A DNA stretch of 64,000 nt, from NCBI GenBank assembly GCA_024867545.1, contig JANFNE010000004.1, positions 1,860,001 to 1,924,000 on the forward strand. Reading direction: 5' to 3'. Under the pieces are notes generated by a model. It searched no databases. It worked only from the letters and a program-made list of their open reading frames with translations, and had not been told where the DNA came from. The position numbers and the translations under genes were made by a program. The number at the start of each line of letters is the position of its first letter. The stretch's first letter is position 1. The stretch comes from Phytopythium helicoides (Eukaryota > Oomycota > Peronosporomycetes > Pythiales > Pythiaceae). Below, in pieces: positions 22,501 through 32,135 of this stretch.

Positions 22501-24664
22501 TTCGGGCTCGACCACGACTACGGGCGGCAGCTCGACGACCACCTCGGGTACCACCTCGGGCTCCACGACTACTACTGGTGGCTCCTCGACGACCACCTCG
22601 GGCACGACTTCGGGCTCGACCACGACGACTGGCACGACCTCGGGTTCGACCACGACGACTGGCGGCAGCTCGACGACCACCTCGGGTACCACCTCGGGCT
22701 CGACGACGACTACGGGCGGCAGCTCAACCACCACTGGCACGACGACGACTGGCGGCTCGACCACGACGACCGGTGGCTCGACCACGACGACTGGCGGATC
22801 CACCACGACCACGACGACCGGTGGCTCGACTACGACGCCGGGCGCAACCCCCGCGGCTACTACTCCTGGTGCTACGCCGGCTGCCACGACTCCTGGTGCC
22901 ACACCGGCTGCCACCACGCGCACCCCGTCAGCCACTCCCGCTGCCTCGACTCCTGCTTCCACGCCTGCGTCTACCAAGACCACGAGCAAGGACTGCATTC
23001 AGGTGTCGGTGGAGGGTGATGCCACGTACTGCATCACGGGTCCCATCTGCAGTGGCTCGGGCAGCACGCCGGCTGGCACCAAGTGCCCCGTCAAGGGTGA
23101 TGTTGCTGTCGCTGACTGCCACGACTACCTGGAGAGCTACGTGAGCGGCTCGACGTGCTCGGCTCCGGTTGATGCTACTTGTGTCAAGATCCACACTGGT
23201 GCTTGGGGCTGTGTGTTCGACGAGGCGGCCACGCCTGCGCCGACCTCGCGTTCGACTCCTGCTGCTACGACGCCGGCTACGACGCCTGCTGCCACGACGC
23301 CTGCCTCGACGCCCGCTGCTACGACGCCGGCTGCGACGCCTGCTGCCACGACGCCTGCCTCGACGCCCGCTGCCACGACGCCTGCTGCCACGACGCCTGC
23401 TGCCACACCTGCTGCTACCACGCGCACCCCATCAGGCCACTCCCGCTGCCTCGACCCCTGCTTCCACGCCTGCGTCTACCAAGACCGCGAGCAAGGACTG
23501 CATTCAGGTGTCGGTGGAGGGTGATGCCACGTACTGCATCACGGGTCCCATCTGCAGTGGCTCGGGCAGCACGCCGGCTGGCACCAAGTGCCCCGTCAAG
23601 GGCGATGTTGCTGTCGCTGACTGCCACGACTACCTGGAGAGCTACGTGAGCGGCTCGACGTGCTCGGCTCCTGTTGATGCTACTTGCGTCAAGATCCACA
23701 CTGGCGCTTGGGGCTGTGTGTTCGACGATGCGGCCACGCCTGCGCCGACCTCGCGTTCGACTCCTGCTGCTACGACGCCGACTGCGACGCCTGCTGCTAC
23801 GACGCCGGTGGCTACTCCTGCGGCGACGACGCGCTCGACTCCTGCCCCCTCAACGCCTGCGTCGACGCCTGCATCGACGACTGCCGTGCCTGCTGCCACT
23901 CCGGCTGCTACCACGCCGTGCCCAGTCACTGCCAAGCCTGAGACGTCTGCACCGACTGCCACGCCGGTAGCTACCACGCCGTGCCCGGTCACTGCCAAGC
24001 CTGAGACGCCTGCTCCGACTGCCACGCCGGCTGCTACCACGCCGTGCCCGGTCACTGCCAAGCCTGAGACTCCTGCTCCGACTGCCACGCCGGCTGCCAC
24101 CACGCCGTGCCCGGTCACTGCCAAGCCTGAGACCCCGGCCCCGACCCCGTGCGAGTCGACTCCGGCCCCAACTCCGGCCCCGACCCCGTGTGAGTCGACA
24201 CCAGCTCCGACCCCGTGCCGAAACGGTTACTCCTGCGCCTACCCCGTGCCCCACGACGGTGACTCCGGCGCCTACCCCGTGCGCCACGACGGTGACTCCT
24301 ACGCCGTGCCCGACGCCAGCTCCTACGCCGTGCCCGACTCCGGCCCACACCGAGCACTCGTCGCCAGGTGCTACGCCGGCCGCCACGTTCCACGCCCTGG
24401 CGGCTGAAGCGGACGCTGAGGAAGATACCACGGAGACGCAGACGCAGTCCGTGAGCACGACCAACGCTGCTGTGGCCTCAGGCTACCGCGGACAGTGCTG
24501 CTGGTGTTGGCACCATCGTGGGTGTCGCTGCTGCTGTGGGTGTTGTCATCGCTCTTGTTGGTGCCGCCATGTACATGAAGAACAAGCGCACGCGCGCGCA
24601 GTCGCCCAGCGAGATGTTCTCGCCGGCTGCTTACCATGGCGCCGTGAGCACGCCCATCGCGTAA
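19568..24664 (+). CDS. Tyrosinase-like domain fused to mucin-like stalk and membrane anchor (six frame breaks)
   Basis: The ATG at 19568 opens a signal peptide ([17 protein letters not shown]). A tyrosinase/hemocyanin copper domain follows: [20 protein letters not shown], a CuA-like [19 protein letters not shown] with VPYYDV, and a CuB-like [13 protein letters not shown] ... [17 protein letters not shown]. The expected HH pair of CuB is YY and the second His of HxxxH is Leu, so catalysis is doubtful. Next come Thr/Lys-rich linkers, about 960 bp of Thr/Gly/Ser repeats, two copies of a Cys-rich module, Thr-Pro-Ala repeats, one membrane span ([21 protein letters not shown]) and a short basic tail. 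Six breaks near 19700, 20405, 21067, 23435, 24218 and 24481 all act as one extra base. The product is a probable glycosylated surface protein. Confidence 0.72.
21880..22850 (+). repeat. Thr/Gly/Ser mucin-like repeat tract
   Basis: Short units of the type GSTTTTG and [18 protein letters not shown] are repeated dozens of times, with larger higher-order blocks of about 180 bp in the middle that recur nearly unchanged. The tract encodes a densely O-glycosylatable stalk. Variation in unit number between alleles is expected, and collapse during assembly is possible. Confidence 0.85.
22981..23770 (+). repeat. Duplicated cysteine-rich module with Thr-Pro-Ala linker
   Basis: Two copies (about 22981-23260 and 23491-23770) encode the same module, starting at [20 protein letters not shown] and ending near [12 protein letters not shown], with eight conserved cysteines and one conserved Trp. 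DNA identity is very high. The flanking Pro-Ala-Thr linker is part of the duplicated unit. The second copy has one extra G (TCAGGCC at 23433-23439 against TCAGCC in the first copy at about 22928), which directly marks one of the frame breaks. Confidence 0.85.
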
Positions 24665-24915
24665 GCGAGCTAGGGAGCCAAAGTAGCGTGAGCGATCAAT
24701 CGTGAGCATTGCTCGACTCACCTGCGTGTACATAACAAATCAATCCTTTTTGACTTGGAACTCGATCGCTATTGACCACATTTTTGAAACCTTGCTTGCA
24801 CACAGCTCGAAAGCCTGCTGAGAACTGCACGAGCCGAGCCATCAAGTACACCACAGGAGTTTATTGAATGCATGTCGATTGTCTGTCTACAGGAGCTGCC
24901 TCGACTAGTCGATCC

Positions 24916-25834
24916 TTAGCTCCGCTCGTCCTCGAGCTCGAGCGCCTCGTACGTGGCCATGATGCTCTCTGGCGTGATGAGTCGGAACTGCTCGTTGAGC
25001 CGCAGCAGCGCGCGGTGCACGCGCGCAATCTTGCGGCGGTCTTCCGCGCTTGTTGGTGTGTCGGCGTGCTTCTGTCTCTTGGCGGTGAGCACCTCCACGC
25101 GGGTTTCAACGCCTCCAGCAGCAGCTTCTTCGTCATCGACTGCTGCGAGCGAGCGCGAGATCCAGATGTACCCGTTGGTGCCGAGGATGAGGTCCACGCC
25201 GATATCTGGCAGCGTGACCATGTGCTGCTTCATGCGCTTGACGAGCGGGCGCGGCGACGGCGACGAACTGTCCGTTCTCGAGCTTTCCGTAGCGCAGCGA
25301 GCGCGTGTGCAGGCTGAGCGATCCGTCGTAGCGCACCTCCTGGATCTCCGCGGAGATGAGGTCGTTCTCGACGAAGAAGCTGCGCATCTGCAGCTGGTCG
25401 GCGTAAGTCCTGCGCCGCTGCGCTCCACCAGGCAGCGTGACGGCGCTAAGCACGAGCGAGGCGTCCTGCTGGCCGTTCACGTCCACCTTCCAGCGCTTGT
25501 TGCCCACCTCGGTGACGCGACCCACGACGATGTCGCCCACCTCGCCAATGTAGCGCGACACGAGCGGCCGCACCGAGATGAGCTGGTTCACCTTCTCCAC
25601 GACGCCCGCCACGCTCGCGATCAGCTCGTCGCCGCTTGCGCTCAGGTACGTGCCGTGGCCGCGCAGGAACGCGCCGCTAGCCGTGCTGATCACCTCACCC
25701 GGCGTCACCACCACAATGTCCGCAGGCAGGGCGTCCGCCATCTCCTCGTCCTCGTCCGGCGTGGGGCCGCGCGCCGCCGACGTCCGCACGCGGATCTGCA
25801 TGTTGGCAAGTGGCTGGCTGCTGGTGGCGACCAT
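24916..25834 (-). CDS. RRP4: Exosome complex component RRP4 (one frame break)
   Basis: RRP4 is a cap subunit of the RNA exosome that guides substrate RNA in nucleus and cytoplasm. The ATG at 25834 starts a protein with an N-terminal beta domain (IVVVTPGEVISTASGAFLRG), an S1 domain (YIGEVGDIVVGRVTEVGNKR ... LQMRSFFVENDLISAEIQEV) and, after the break, a KH-type region with the RRP4 hallmark GVDLILGTNGYIWISRSL. The frame is lost at the GGG of 25247-25249 (plus-strand GAGCGGGCGC). One base fewer joins GQFVAVAAP to LVKRMKQHMVTLPDIG, exactly the order of the family. The total of about 305 aa is normal. It is divergently transcribed from the thioredoxin gene, with 125 bp between the start codons. 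Confidence 0.87.
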
Positions 25835-25841
25835 AACGTGA

Positions 25842-25889
25842 TTTGATTGGATGAAATAGAGTTATTGAGACGTTTTGATTGGATGAAAT
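25842..25889. promoter_or_regulatory. Direct repeat with two CCAAT boxes in a divergent promoter
   Basis: The 16-mer TTTGATTGGATGAAAT occurs at 25842-25857 and again at 25874-25889, 32 bp (about three helical turns) apart. It lies in the 125-bp gap between the RRP4 and thioredoxin start codons. Each copy contains ATTGG, the complement of a CCAAT box. The placement and spacing suggest a shared bidirectional promoter element. Confidence 0.55.
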
Positions 25890-25959
25890 GGAAAGGGAAA
25901 CCCATTGAGACCCCACCTGTCTCCTCCATTTTGGAGAAGAGAGGGGGAGGACGAGCATC

Positions 25960-27364
25960 ATGTCGGAGCCGACGGTGGGTCTAATGGCGGCTGGGAGGCG
26001 CTGATAAAGTGGCTAATGGCGCGCTGCTTGTTGTGTATGGGGCCGCTTGTGTGTGTGTGGGAATAGGTCTGCATCGGGAGCTTCTGCATCCCTGTGTACG
26101 TGCTGATCCCCATCGCGTTCATCATTGTGCAAAAGCTGTGGGAGTGGATCCGCGGCAACGCCGTCAGCGAACTCCCCGTGCCTGAAAATGTGCGTCTCCG
26201 CCTTGTTTTGATTGCTGTGATGGACGCTCATGAGGGGTTTTCGTGATCGCAGTCGCGCGTGGTGCACGTGACGTCGGTGATTGAGTACCATGAGCAGATG
26301 GACAAGGCCAAGGAGACGAAGCGCAGCCTTGTGGTGGACTTCACGGCATCCTGGTGCGGCCCGTGCCGCTTCATCAGTCCTGTCTACCACGATCTGAGCA
26401 TCAAGTACCCATGCACCATCTTCCTAAAGGTTGATGTGGACGAGATGAAGGGGCATTGCAGCGTCGGCGGGCGTGACGGCGATGCCGACGTTCCAGTTCT
26501 TCCGCAACGGAAAGAAGTGCGACGAGATGCGCGGCGCAGACCGCAAGAAGCTCGAGGAGCTCGTGCAGAAGTACTACGTCGAGGTGGAGCTCCCCGATGA
26601 CGAGAAGCCGAAGCAGGCAACTTCTCCTGCTGCTACCGAGGCGGACGAGAGCAAGAGCGAAGGTCTCCGTCAGCGCAAGGCGCTTGTGACGGTGGTGAAG
26701 TCGGAGGAGGAGTGGGAGTCATTGCTGTCGCAGAACCGCGAGTCGGACCGCACGGTATGTGTGTGGAGAGCGAGTATTGTGTGTATGGTGTTGACGGTGC
26801 TGACTTATTTTGGTGTCTTTAGCTGTTTGTGGCTTTCGGGGCGACGTGGAACAAGCCTAGCGTGGAGATGGCGCCTATCTTCGAGGCTCTGAGCGCCAAG
26901 TTCCCGACCGCGACGTTCGCGAGTGTCGACGTGGATGAACTTGGGGTACGGAGTATTTGCTTGGTGAGGTATTTGATATTTCGAGGTCTGATAAGGTTGT
27001 ACTGGTTGCCTCGACGAATCAGTCGGTTGTTGATGAGCTTGAGATCTCCTCTCCGCCAACGTACAAGGTTTTCAAGCGTGGCGAGGCTGTAGACGAGCTT
27101 ACTGCAGGCATTCGCTCAGCTCTTGAGAGCTTGGTGACCAAGCACCTTGTAGATTTCTTTCGCAGCTCTGGCGAATGTTTCTTGCCGGAGGTTGATCGAG
27201 TTGAAGTTGAGGGTACCGCAAATAGACTCGTTCACCTGGTTTGGCTTGATCTGATCAACGGATCCGTAACTGACGACGTTGAAGCTAAACTAAACGGGTT
27301 TAGGATGGCATTGGTTTCGAGATGCAACTGCTGTCACACATGCTCAAGCGATCTTGTCTTCTGA
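25960..27364 (+). CDS. Membrane-anchored tandem thioredoxin-domain protein, copy A (one frame break)
   Basis: Exons are 25960-25974, 26067-26189, 26253-26754, 26823-26945 and 27023-27364; all introns are GT-AG and phase 0. A five-codon first exon (MSEPT) leads to a hydrophobic anchor (FCIPVYVLIPIAFIIVQKLW). A thioredoxin domain with the active CGPC (VVDFTASWCGPCRFISPVY) follows, then a linker and a second thioredoxin-like fold (LFVAFGATWNKPSVEMAPIF) lacking the CxxC. Exon 3 is 502 bp, one base longer than the matching 501 coding bases of copy B. The extra base is in the GGGG run at 26450-26453; dropping it gives VDVDEMKGIAASAGVTAMPT. Its last exon runs past the point where copy B stops, giving a different C-terminus of about 70 residues that could be artefactual. 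A thiol-disulfide role at a membrane is expected. Confidence 0.8.
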
Positions 27365-27461
27365 AGCGGCTGCCTGCCATCCCTCTCGTCATTGCAACTT
27401 TTGCACTCAACCAGCCAAGCCACTCACCCACCTCCCAAGCGCCAAGCTTCTCCAAGCCACC

Positions 27462-28001
27462 ATGGGCCGCAAGAACAACAAGAAGAACAAGCAGGCTCAG
27501 GCTCAGGCTCAGCCTACCGCTACGCCCCAGCCGCAGCAACAGCCCGCCAAGCAGCAGCCGCAGCAGCAGCCTGCCAAGCAGGAGCAGAAGCCTGTGCCGG
27601 AGAAGAAGGCTCAGCAAGCTTCGCCGACCAAGGTCCAGGCCCAGGCTCCCACTCCGCAGGCTCAGGCGCAGCAGAAGCCTCAGTCGGCCAAGCAGGAGCA
27701 GAAGCCTGTGCCGGAGAAGAAGACGCAGCAGGCAACGCCTGGCAAGGGTCAGCAACAGGCTCAGCAGCAGCAGAAGCCGCAGTCTGCCAAGCAGGAGCAG
27801 AAGCCTGTGCCGGAGAAGAAGACGCAGCAGGCTGCTCCTGCGGCCGCCGCTCAGCAGCAGCAGAAGCCGCAGTCTGCCAAGCAGCAGTCCAAGCAGCAGC
27901 AGCAACAGCAGGAGCAGAAGCCTCAGCCTGCGAAGCAGCCTGAGAAGCAGGAGCAGTCCAAGCCTCAGTCGGCTAAGGGCAAGAAGGGCGGCAAGAAGTA
28001 G
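27462..28001 (+). CDS. Lys/Gln-rich basic repeat protein, copy A
   Basis: The ATG at 27462 (ccaccATGG) opens 179 aa composed almost entirely of Gln, Lys, Pro and Ala. The N-terminus is MGRKNNKKNK. Units like QSAKQEQKPVPEKK are repeated about four times, and the C-terminus is KGKKGGKK. It should be disordered and highly basic; nucleic-acid or ribosome binding is plausible but unproven. Two further copies lie at 30306-30836 and 32136-32675. Homology with the other copies starts about 60 bp upstream of the ATG (cattgcaacttttgcactc), so the proximal promoter travelled with the gene. Confidence 0.72.
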   Translation: MGRKNNKKNKQAQAQAQPTATPQPQQQPAKQQPQQQPAKQEQKPVPEKKAQQASPTKVQAQAPTPQAQAQQKPQSAKQEQKPVPEKKTQQATPGKGQQQAQQQQKPQSAKQEQKPVPEKKTQQAAPAAAAQQQQKPQSAKQQSKQQQQQQEQKPQPAKQPEKQEQSKPQSAKGKKGGKK

Positions 28002-28544
28002 GCCGTGCGAGTAGCCGTGCGAGTGGAGAGGACGGATCATGAAGATTGTCGACAGTCTCCTCCGTCCTTCCTTGCTGCCTCACCTCCCAAGTTTTGCTTG
28101 CAGTGTGAGTGCGAGCACTCTAGTAGACAAACAGACAAACAGACAAACAGACATACAGACATACAGAGAGATAGACCGATCGAACGCCCACCTATCGTAT
28201 CAATAAAAACACACATCGTTCAGGTCAATTCGGGGTGGCGACGTCCTGGCTTATCCTTGTCATCGGCGCGTGGAATCAGCAGACCTGAATCACTCGATGC
28301 TGCTGTAATGAGTTCAAAATGGTGTTGCAAATTCGAAGTTCACCACTTTGTGCAGCAAGAGATTGAGGCTGCGAGAGCTCATAAGCTGTCAATACAGTGG
28401 AAGCCTCTGCAGCAGCATGGAATGGGCAGTCCGAGGGAATATAATGTCGACACATCGTCCAGGTGGAGGCGAGGTTTTCTTAAGCACAGCTTTGCATCTA
28501 CACTCCACTTTGTTTACCCATAATGCAATCCTAACGAATGCCGA
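28002..28544. other. 3' flank of copy A basic-protein gene; no gene
   Basis: The first 230 bp match the 3' flanks of the other two copies. They include an ACAGACAA/ACAGACAT microsatellite at about 28130-28170 and an AATAAA at 28202-28207 that could be the polyadenylation signal. The rest, up to the copy B thioredoxin stop, shows nothing recognisable. Confidence 0.5.
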
Positions 28545-29886
28545 TTAAAGGCTCTTGGTCACCAAGCTCTCAAGAGCTGAGCGAATGCCTGCCGTAAGCT
28601 CGTCTACAGCCTCGCCACGCTTGAAAACCTTATACGTTGGCGGAGACGAGATCTCAAGTTCATCAACAACCGACTTAATACGTCGAGGCAACAAGCACAA
28701 CCTTATCAGACCTCGAAACATCCAATACACCACCAAGAAAATACTCCTCACCCCAAGTTCATCCACGTCAACACTCGCGAACGTCGCAGTCGGGAACTTG
28801 GCGCTCAGAGCCTCGAAGATTGGCGCCATCTCCACGCTAGGCTTGTTCCACGTCGCCCCGAACGCCACAAACAGCTAAAGACATCAAAGCAAGTCAGCAC
28901 CGTCAACATCATCCACACAACCATCGCTCTCCCCAAACATACCGTGCGGTCCGACTCGCGGTTCTGCGACAGCAACGACTCCCACTCCTCCTCCGACTTC
29001 ACCACCGTCACAAGCGCCTTGCGCTGACGGAGACCCTCGGTCTTGCTCTCATCCGCTTCGACAGCAGCAGCAGGAGTTGCCGGCTTTGGCTTCTCGTCCT
29101 CGGGGAGCTCCACCTCGACGTAGTACTTCTGCACGAGCTCCTCGAGCTTCTTGCTGTCTGCGCCGCGCATCTCGTCGCACTTCTTTCCGTTGCGGAAGAA
29201 CTGGAACGTTGGCATCGCAGTCACACCCGCTGCCTGGGAGACGGCCTTGCATGGCGAATATGTGCAGTCATGTGAGGTTTGGTTGGGAACGAACGCTACC
29301 AGTAGAGCTTACTTTCAACTCGTCCACATCAACCTTGAGGAAGATGGTGCATGGGTACTTGATACTCAGGTCGTGGTAGACCGGGGCAATGGAGCGGCAC
29401 GGGCCGCACCAGGATGCCATGAAGTCCACCACAAGCGCGCGCGTGGTCTCCTTGGCCTTGATCAGCTGCTCCTTGAACTGCTCGGCCGACTTCACGTGCA
29501 CCACGCGCGTCTACATATCAAATGACACCCACACTGTCAGCCTTCCTCGCCTCTCGAGCCTCTCACCTAACAGCAGAGATCCAATCATGAACAGCACTTG
29601 CATCGTCGGGAGCCTTGGCGTCCTGGATGCCCAGCACGTTCACGCGGACCCACTCCCAGGCGCTCTGCAGCAGGATGAGCACGAGCGGGAACAGCGTGTA
29701 CACGGGGATGCAGACGCCGCCGACGCAGATCTGGCGGCCGCAGCCAGGCGAGCGCAGCCAGTCAGTTCACCAATAGCAACACCACCTCCACCTCCACCTC
29801 CATATCAGCAGCAGCAGCAGCAGCAGCAGCGTCGACAACGTCGGCAGGTTCGGAGAACAAGGGGAGCGCACCGTGGGGCCAGCCAT
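28545..29886 (-). CDS. Membrane-anchored tandem thioredoxin-domain protein, copy B (intact)
   Basis: Six exons, in coding order 29872-29886, 29602-29730, 29313-29510, 28943-29245, 28752-28874 and 28545-28673, total 897 bp and encode 298 aa. Every exon is a multiple of three and every intron is phase 0, which strongly supports the model. The first exon is MAGPT; the second encodes the anchor CIPVYTLFPLVLILLQSAW. The third has the thioredoxin site VVDFMASWCGPCRSIAPVY, and the fourth has TAMPTFQFFRNGKKCDEM. The fifth and sixth make a second thioredoxin-like fold without CxxC, ending ESLVTKSL. The intron at 29511-29601 begins GCAAGT, a GC-AG intron. Compared with copy A there is one extra intron (29246-29312) in the thioredoxin exon. 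Intron 1 contains a CAG microsatellite. Confidence 0.87.
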
Positions 29887-30305
29887 GGGGACGGAAGACG
29901 CTGGGGATCGGCAGCAGCAAGGGGCGAAAGTGGCCGGTGGGTCACTATTAGAGACCCGCATTCATTGAGCAAGTGTCGACCTTCTAATCCCTTGGTGTTG
30001 AAGTGGGATGGGTGCGTATTTGCTTGGAGTGATTCACGGCGGCTCAACTGCACGCGCCGATGACAGCCAGCAACGTGCCAAGTTCCCTAGTTGACCTGAG
30101 CGAAGTGTGTTTTTATTGATACGATAGGTGGGTGCTCGATCGGTCTCTCTCTCTGTATGCCTGTTTGTCTGTTTGTCTGTCTACTTGAGTGCTCGCACTC
30201 TCACCGCAAGCAACACTTGGGAGGTGAGGCAGCAAGGAAGGACGGAGGAGACTGTCGACAATCTTCATGAGTCGCCTTCTCCACTCGCACGACCACTCAC
30301 ATGGC
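29887..30305. other. Interval between copy B thioredoxin and basic-protein genes
   Basis: This 419-bp interval is part of the inverted repeat shared with 32676-33102. It carries the 3' flank and polyadenylation region of the basic-protein gene and the promoter and leader of the thioredoxin gene. It has a near-palindrome GGGTCTCTAATAGTGACCC (as read on the gene strand) about 50 bp before the thioredoxin ATG. The mirror copy has the perfect form. Confidence 0.5.
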
Positions 30306-30836
30306 CTACTTCTTGCCGCCCTTCTTGCCCTTGGCCGACTGAGGCTTGGACTGCTCCTGCTTCGCAGGCTGAGGCTTCTGCTCGTGCTGCTGCTGCTGCT
30401 GCTGCTTTGGCTGCTGCTTGGCAGACTGCGGCTTCTGCTGCTGCTGAGCGACGGCCGCAGGAGCAGCCTGCTGCGTCTTCTTCTCCGGCACAGGCTTCTG
30501 CTCCTGCTTGGCTGACTGCGGCTTCTGCTGCTGCTGAGCCTGTTGCTGACCCTTGCCAGGCGTTGGTTGCTGCGCCTTCTTCTCCGGAACGGGCTTCTGC
30601 TCCTGCTTGGCCGACTGAGGCTTCTGCTGCGCCTGAGCCTGCGGAGTGGGAGCCTGGGCCTGGACCTTGGTCGGCGAAGCCTGCTGAGCCTTCTTCTCCG
30701 GCACAGGCTTCTGCTCCTGCTTGGCAGGCTGCTGCTGCGGCTGCTGCTTGGCGGGCTGTTGCTGTGGCTGGGGCGTAGCGGTGGGCTGAGCCTGAGCCTG
30801 AGCCTGCTTGTTCTTCTTGTTGTTCTTGCGGCCCAT
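30306..30836 (-). CDS. Lys/Gln-rich basic repeat protein, copy B
   Basis: The ATG at 30836 opens 176 aa that closely match copies A and C. Differences are few: Gln/His changes in the second half (for example QQHEQKPQPAKQEQ) and loss of the PEKQ unit near the C-terminus. It sits upstream of, and in the same direction as, copy B thioredoxin, the reverse of the gene order in copy A. It lies inside the ~1.7-kb inverted repeat with copy C. Confidence 0.72.
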   Translation of the reverse strand: MGRKNNKKNKQAQAQAQPTATPQPQQQPAKQQPQQQPAKQEQKPVPEKKAQQASPTKVQAQAPTPQAQAQQKPQSAKQEQKPVPEKKAQQPTPGKGQQQAQQQQKPQSAKQEQKPVPEKKTQQAAPAAVAQQQQKPQSAKQQPKQQQQQQHEQKPQPAKQEQSKPQSAKGKKGGKK

Positions 30837-31269
30837 GGTGGCTTGGAGAAGCTTGGCGCTTGGGAGGTGGGTGAGTGGCTTGGCTGGTTGAGTGCAAAAG
30901 TTGCAATGGAGGGAATATCGGACGACGAGAGAGCTTCGAGGCCTGCTTCTCCTCTGTTGAAGCAGGTGCTCATAGTTACTGAAGTCTGTTTGCGGGTTCT
31001 TTTTCTCCGTATTGAACGACACATTGGGCGGTTGAATCCCGAAACCGCTCGAGCCTTTTGGGAAAAGATACAACGGTCCGGTCCTTGAGCTGATAAGAGT
31101 CGTCAAGACTCGAGTCGTTTGGAGTCCGGTGCATTTCGGCGCTGAAAGTGTGAGTTGGTGTGGTGCCATGGTGCCATTGGTTGCTGGTTTGGATAAGGCT
31201 TAGGTAGGAGAGCTATTTCCGGTGCATTGATCATGAAAGCTGCCAAGAAAAAGCTCCAAGGTCCCATGC

Positions 31270-31701
31270 AAAAGGCGGAACGGCGCATTCGCCAGGATGA
31301 AAGAGTTGGGTCAGACGCGCCACTTGGTTCTTCAAAAGCAGCTTCATGCATTTGCAGCTTGTGCAACTGCTATAAAAGAAGTTTGTTCATCTCAGACAAC
31401 AAATCTTCCTGCGACTAGATGTATGAACTGTTTAGTTTAACGAACCCCGCCTCATGCATAGCTCTACAAAGAGGAGCATGCCTAATCAAGCTCCTATCGA
31501 ATTGAAAGAATGCGCTCAATCGGTATCCAGTAGCAGCCTACCTCTCTACTCTCTTTCTCCTCTCGTGATACCAGCGCCAGCGGCGCATTCATGCATCGCG
31601 TGTTTTGCCTCGGCGTGTTTGTCATAAAGAGGAACCCCCCCTCAAAAAAATCGGAAACTGAAACGCGACGGAGCATAGAGTCTGGATGTTCAACCAGGTC
31701 A
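31270..31701. other. Unique 432-bp loop between inverted arms
   Basis: This is the centre of the thioredoxin/basic-protein inverted repeat. It has no good coding potential and no recognisable mobile-element ends. It probably represents the original sequence at the duplication junction. Confidence 0.5.
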
Positions 31702-32135
31702 TGCATGGGACCTTGGAGCTTTTTCTTGGCAGCTTTCATGATCAATGCACCGGAAATAGCTCTCCTACCTAAGCCTTATCCAAACCAGCAACCAATGGCA
31801 CCATGGCACCACACCAACTCACACTTTCAGCGCCGAAATGCACCGGACTCCAAACGACTCGAGTCTTGACGACTCTTATCAGCTCAAGGACCGGACCGTT
31901 GTATCTTTTCCCAAAAGGCTCGAGCGGTTTCGGGATTCAACCGCCCAATGTGTCGTTCAATACGGAGAAAAAGAACCCGCAAACAGACTTCAGTAACTAT
32001 GAGCACCTGCTTCAACAGAGGAGAAGCAGGCCTCGAAGCTCTCTCGTCGTCCGATATTCCCTCCATTGCAACTTTTGCACTCAACCAGCCAAGCCACTCA
32101 CCCACCTCCCAAGCGCCAAGCTTCTCCAAGCCACC

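Larger units (their letters stand above)
29545..31269 (-). repeat. Left arm of ~1.7-kb inverted repeat (module B)
   Basis: This arm, read on the minus strand, matches 31702-33445 on the plus strand with high identity. It covers the shared 5' region, the basic-protein gene, the spacer and the first two exons of the thioredoxin gene. The inner boundary is at the word CATGGGACCTTGGAGC; the outer boundary falls inside thioredoxin intron 2. Exact ends were read by eye. Confidence 0.8.

Noticed and set aside
21556..22998. 480-codon minus-strand frame rich in Val, Glu and Pro
   Set aside because: It is the reverse image of the Thr/Gly/Ser repeat tract of the tyrosinase-mucin gene; periodic DNA keeps several frames open.
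20401..24482. Short introns as an explanation for the frame breaks in the tyrosinase-mucin gene
   Set aside because: No GT-AG pair of normal length (60-140 bp here) fits any break without deleting conserved residues; each is repaired by one base.
28130..28170. Regular ACAGACAA repeats that could suggest a CRISPR-like array
   Set aside because: The unit is 4-8 bp with no unique spacers; it is a microsatellite in a eukaryotic 3' flank.
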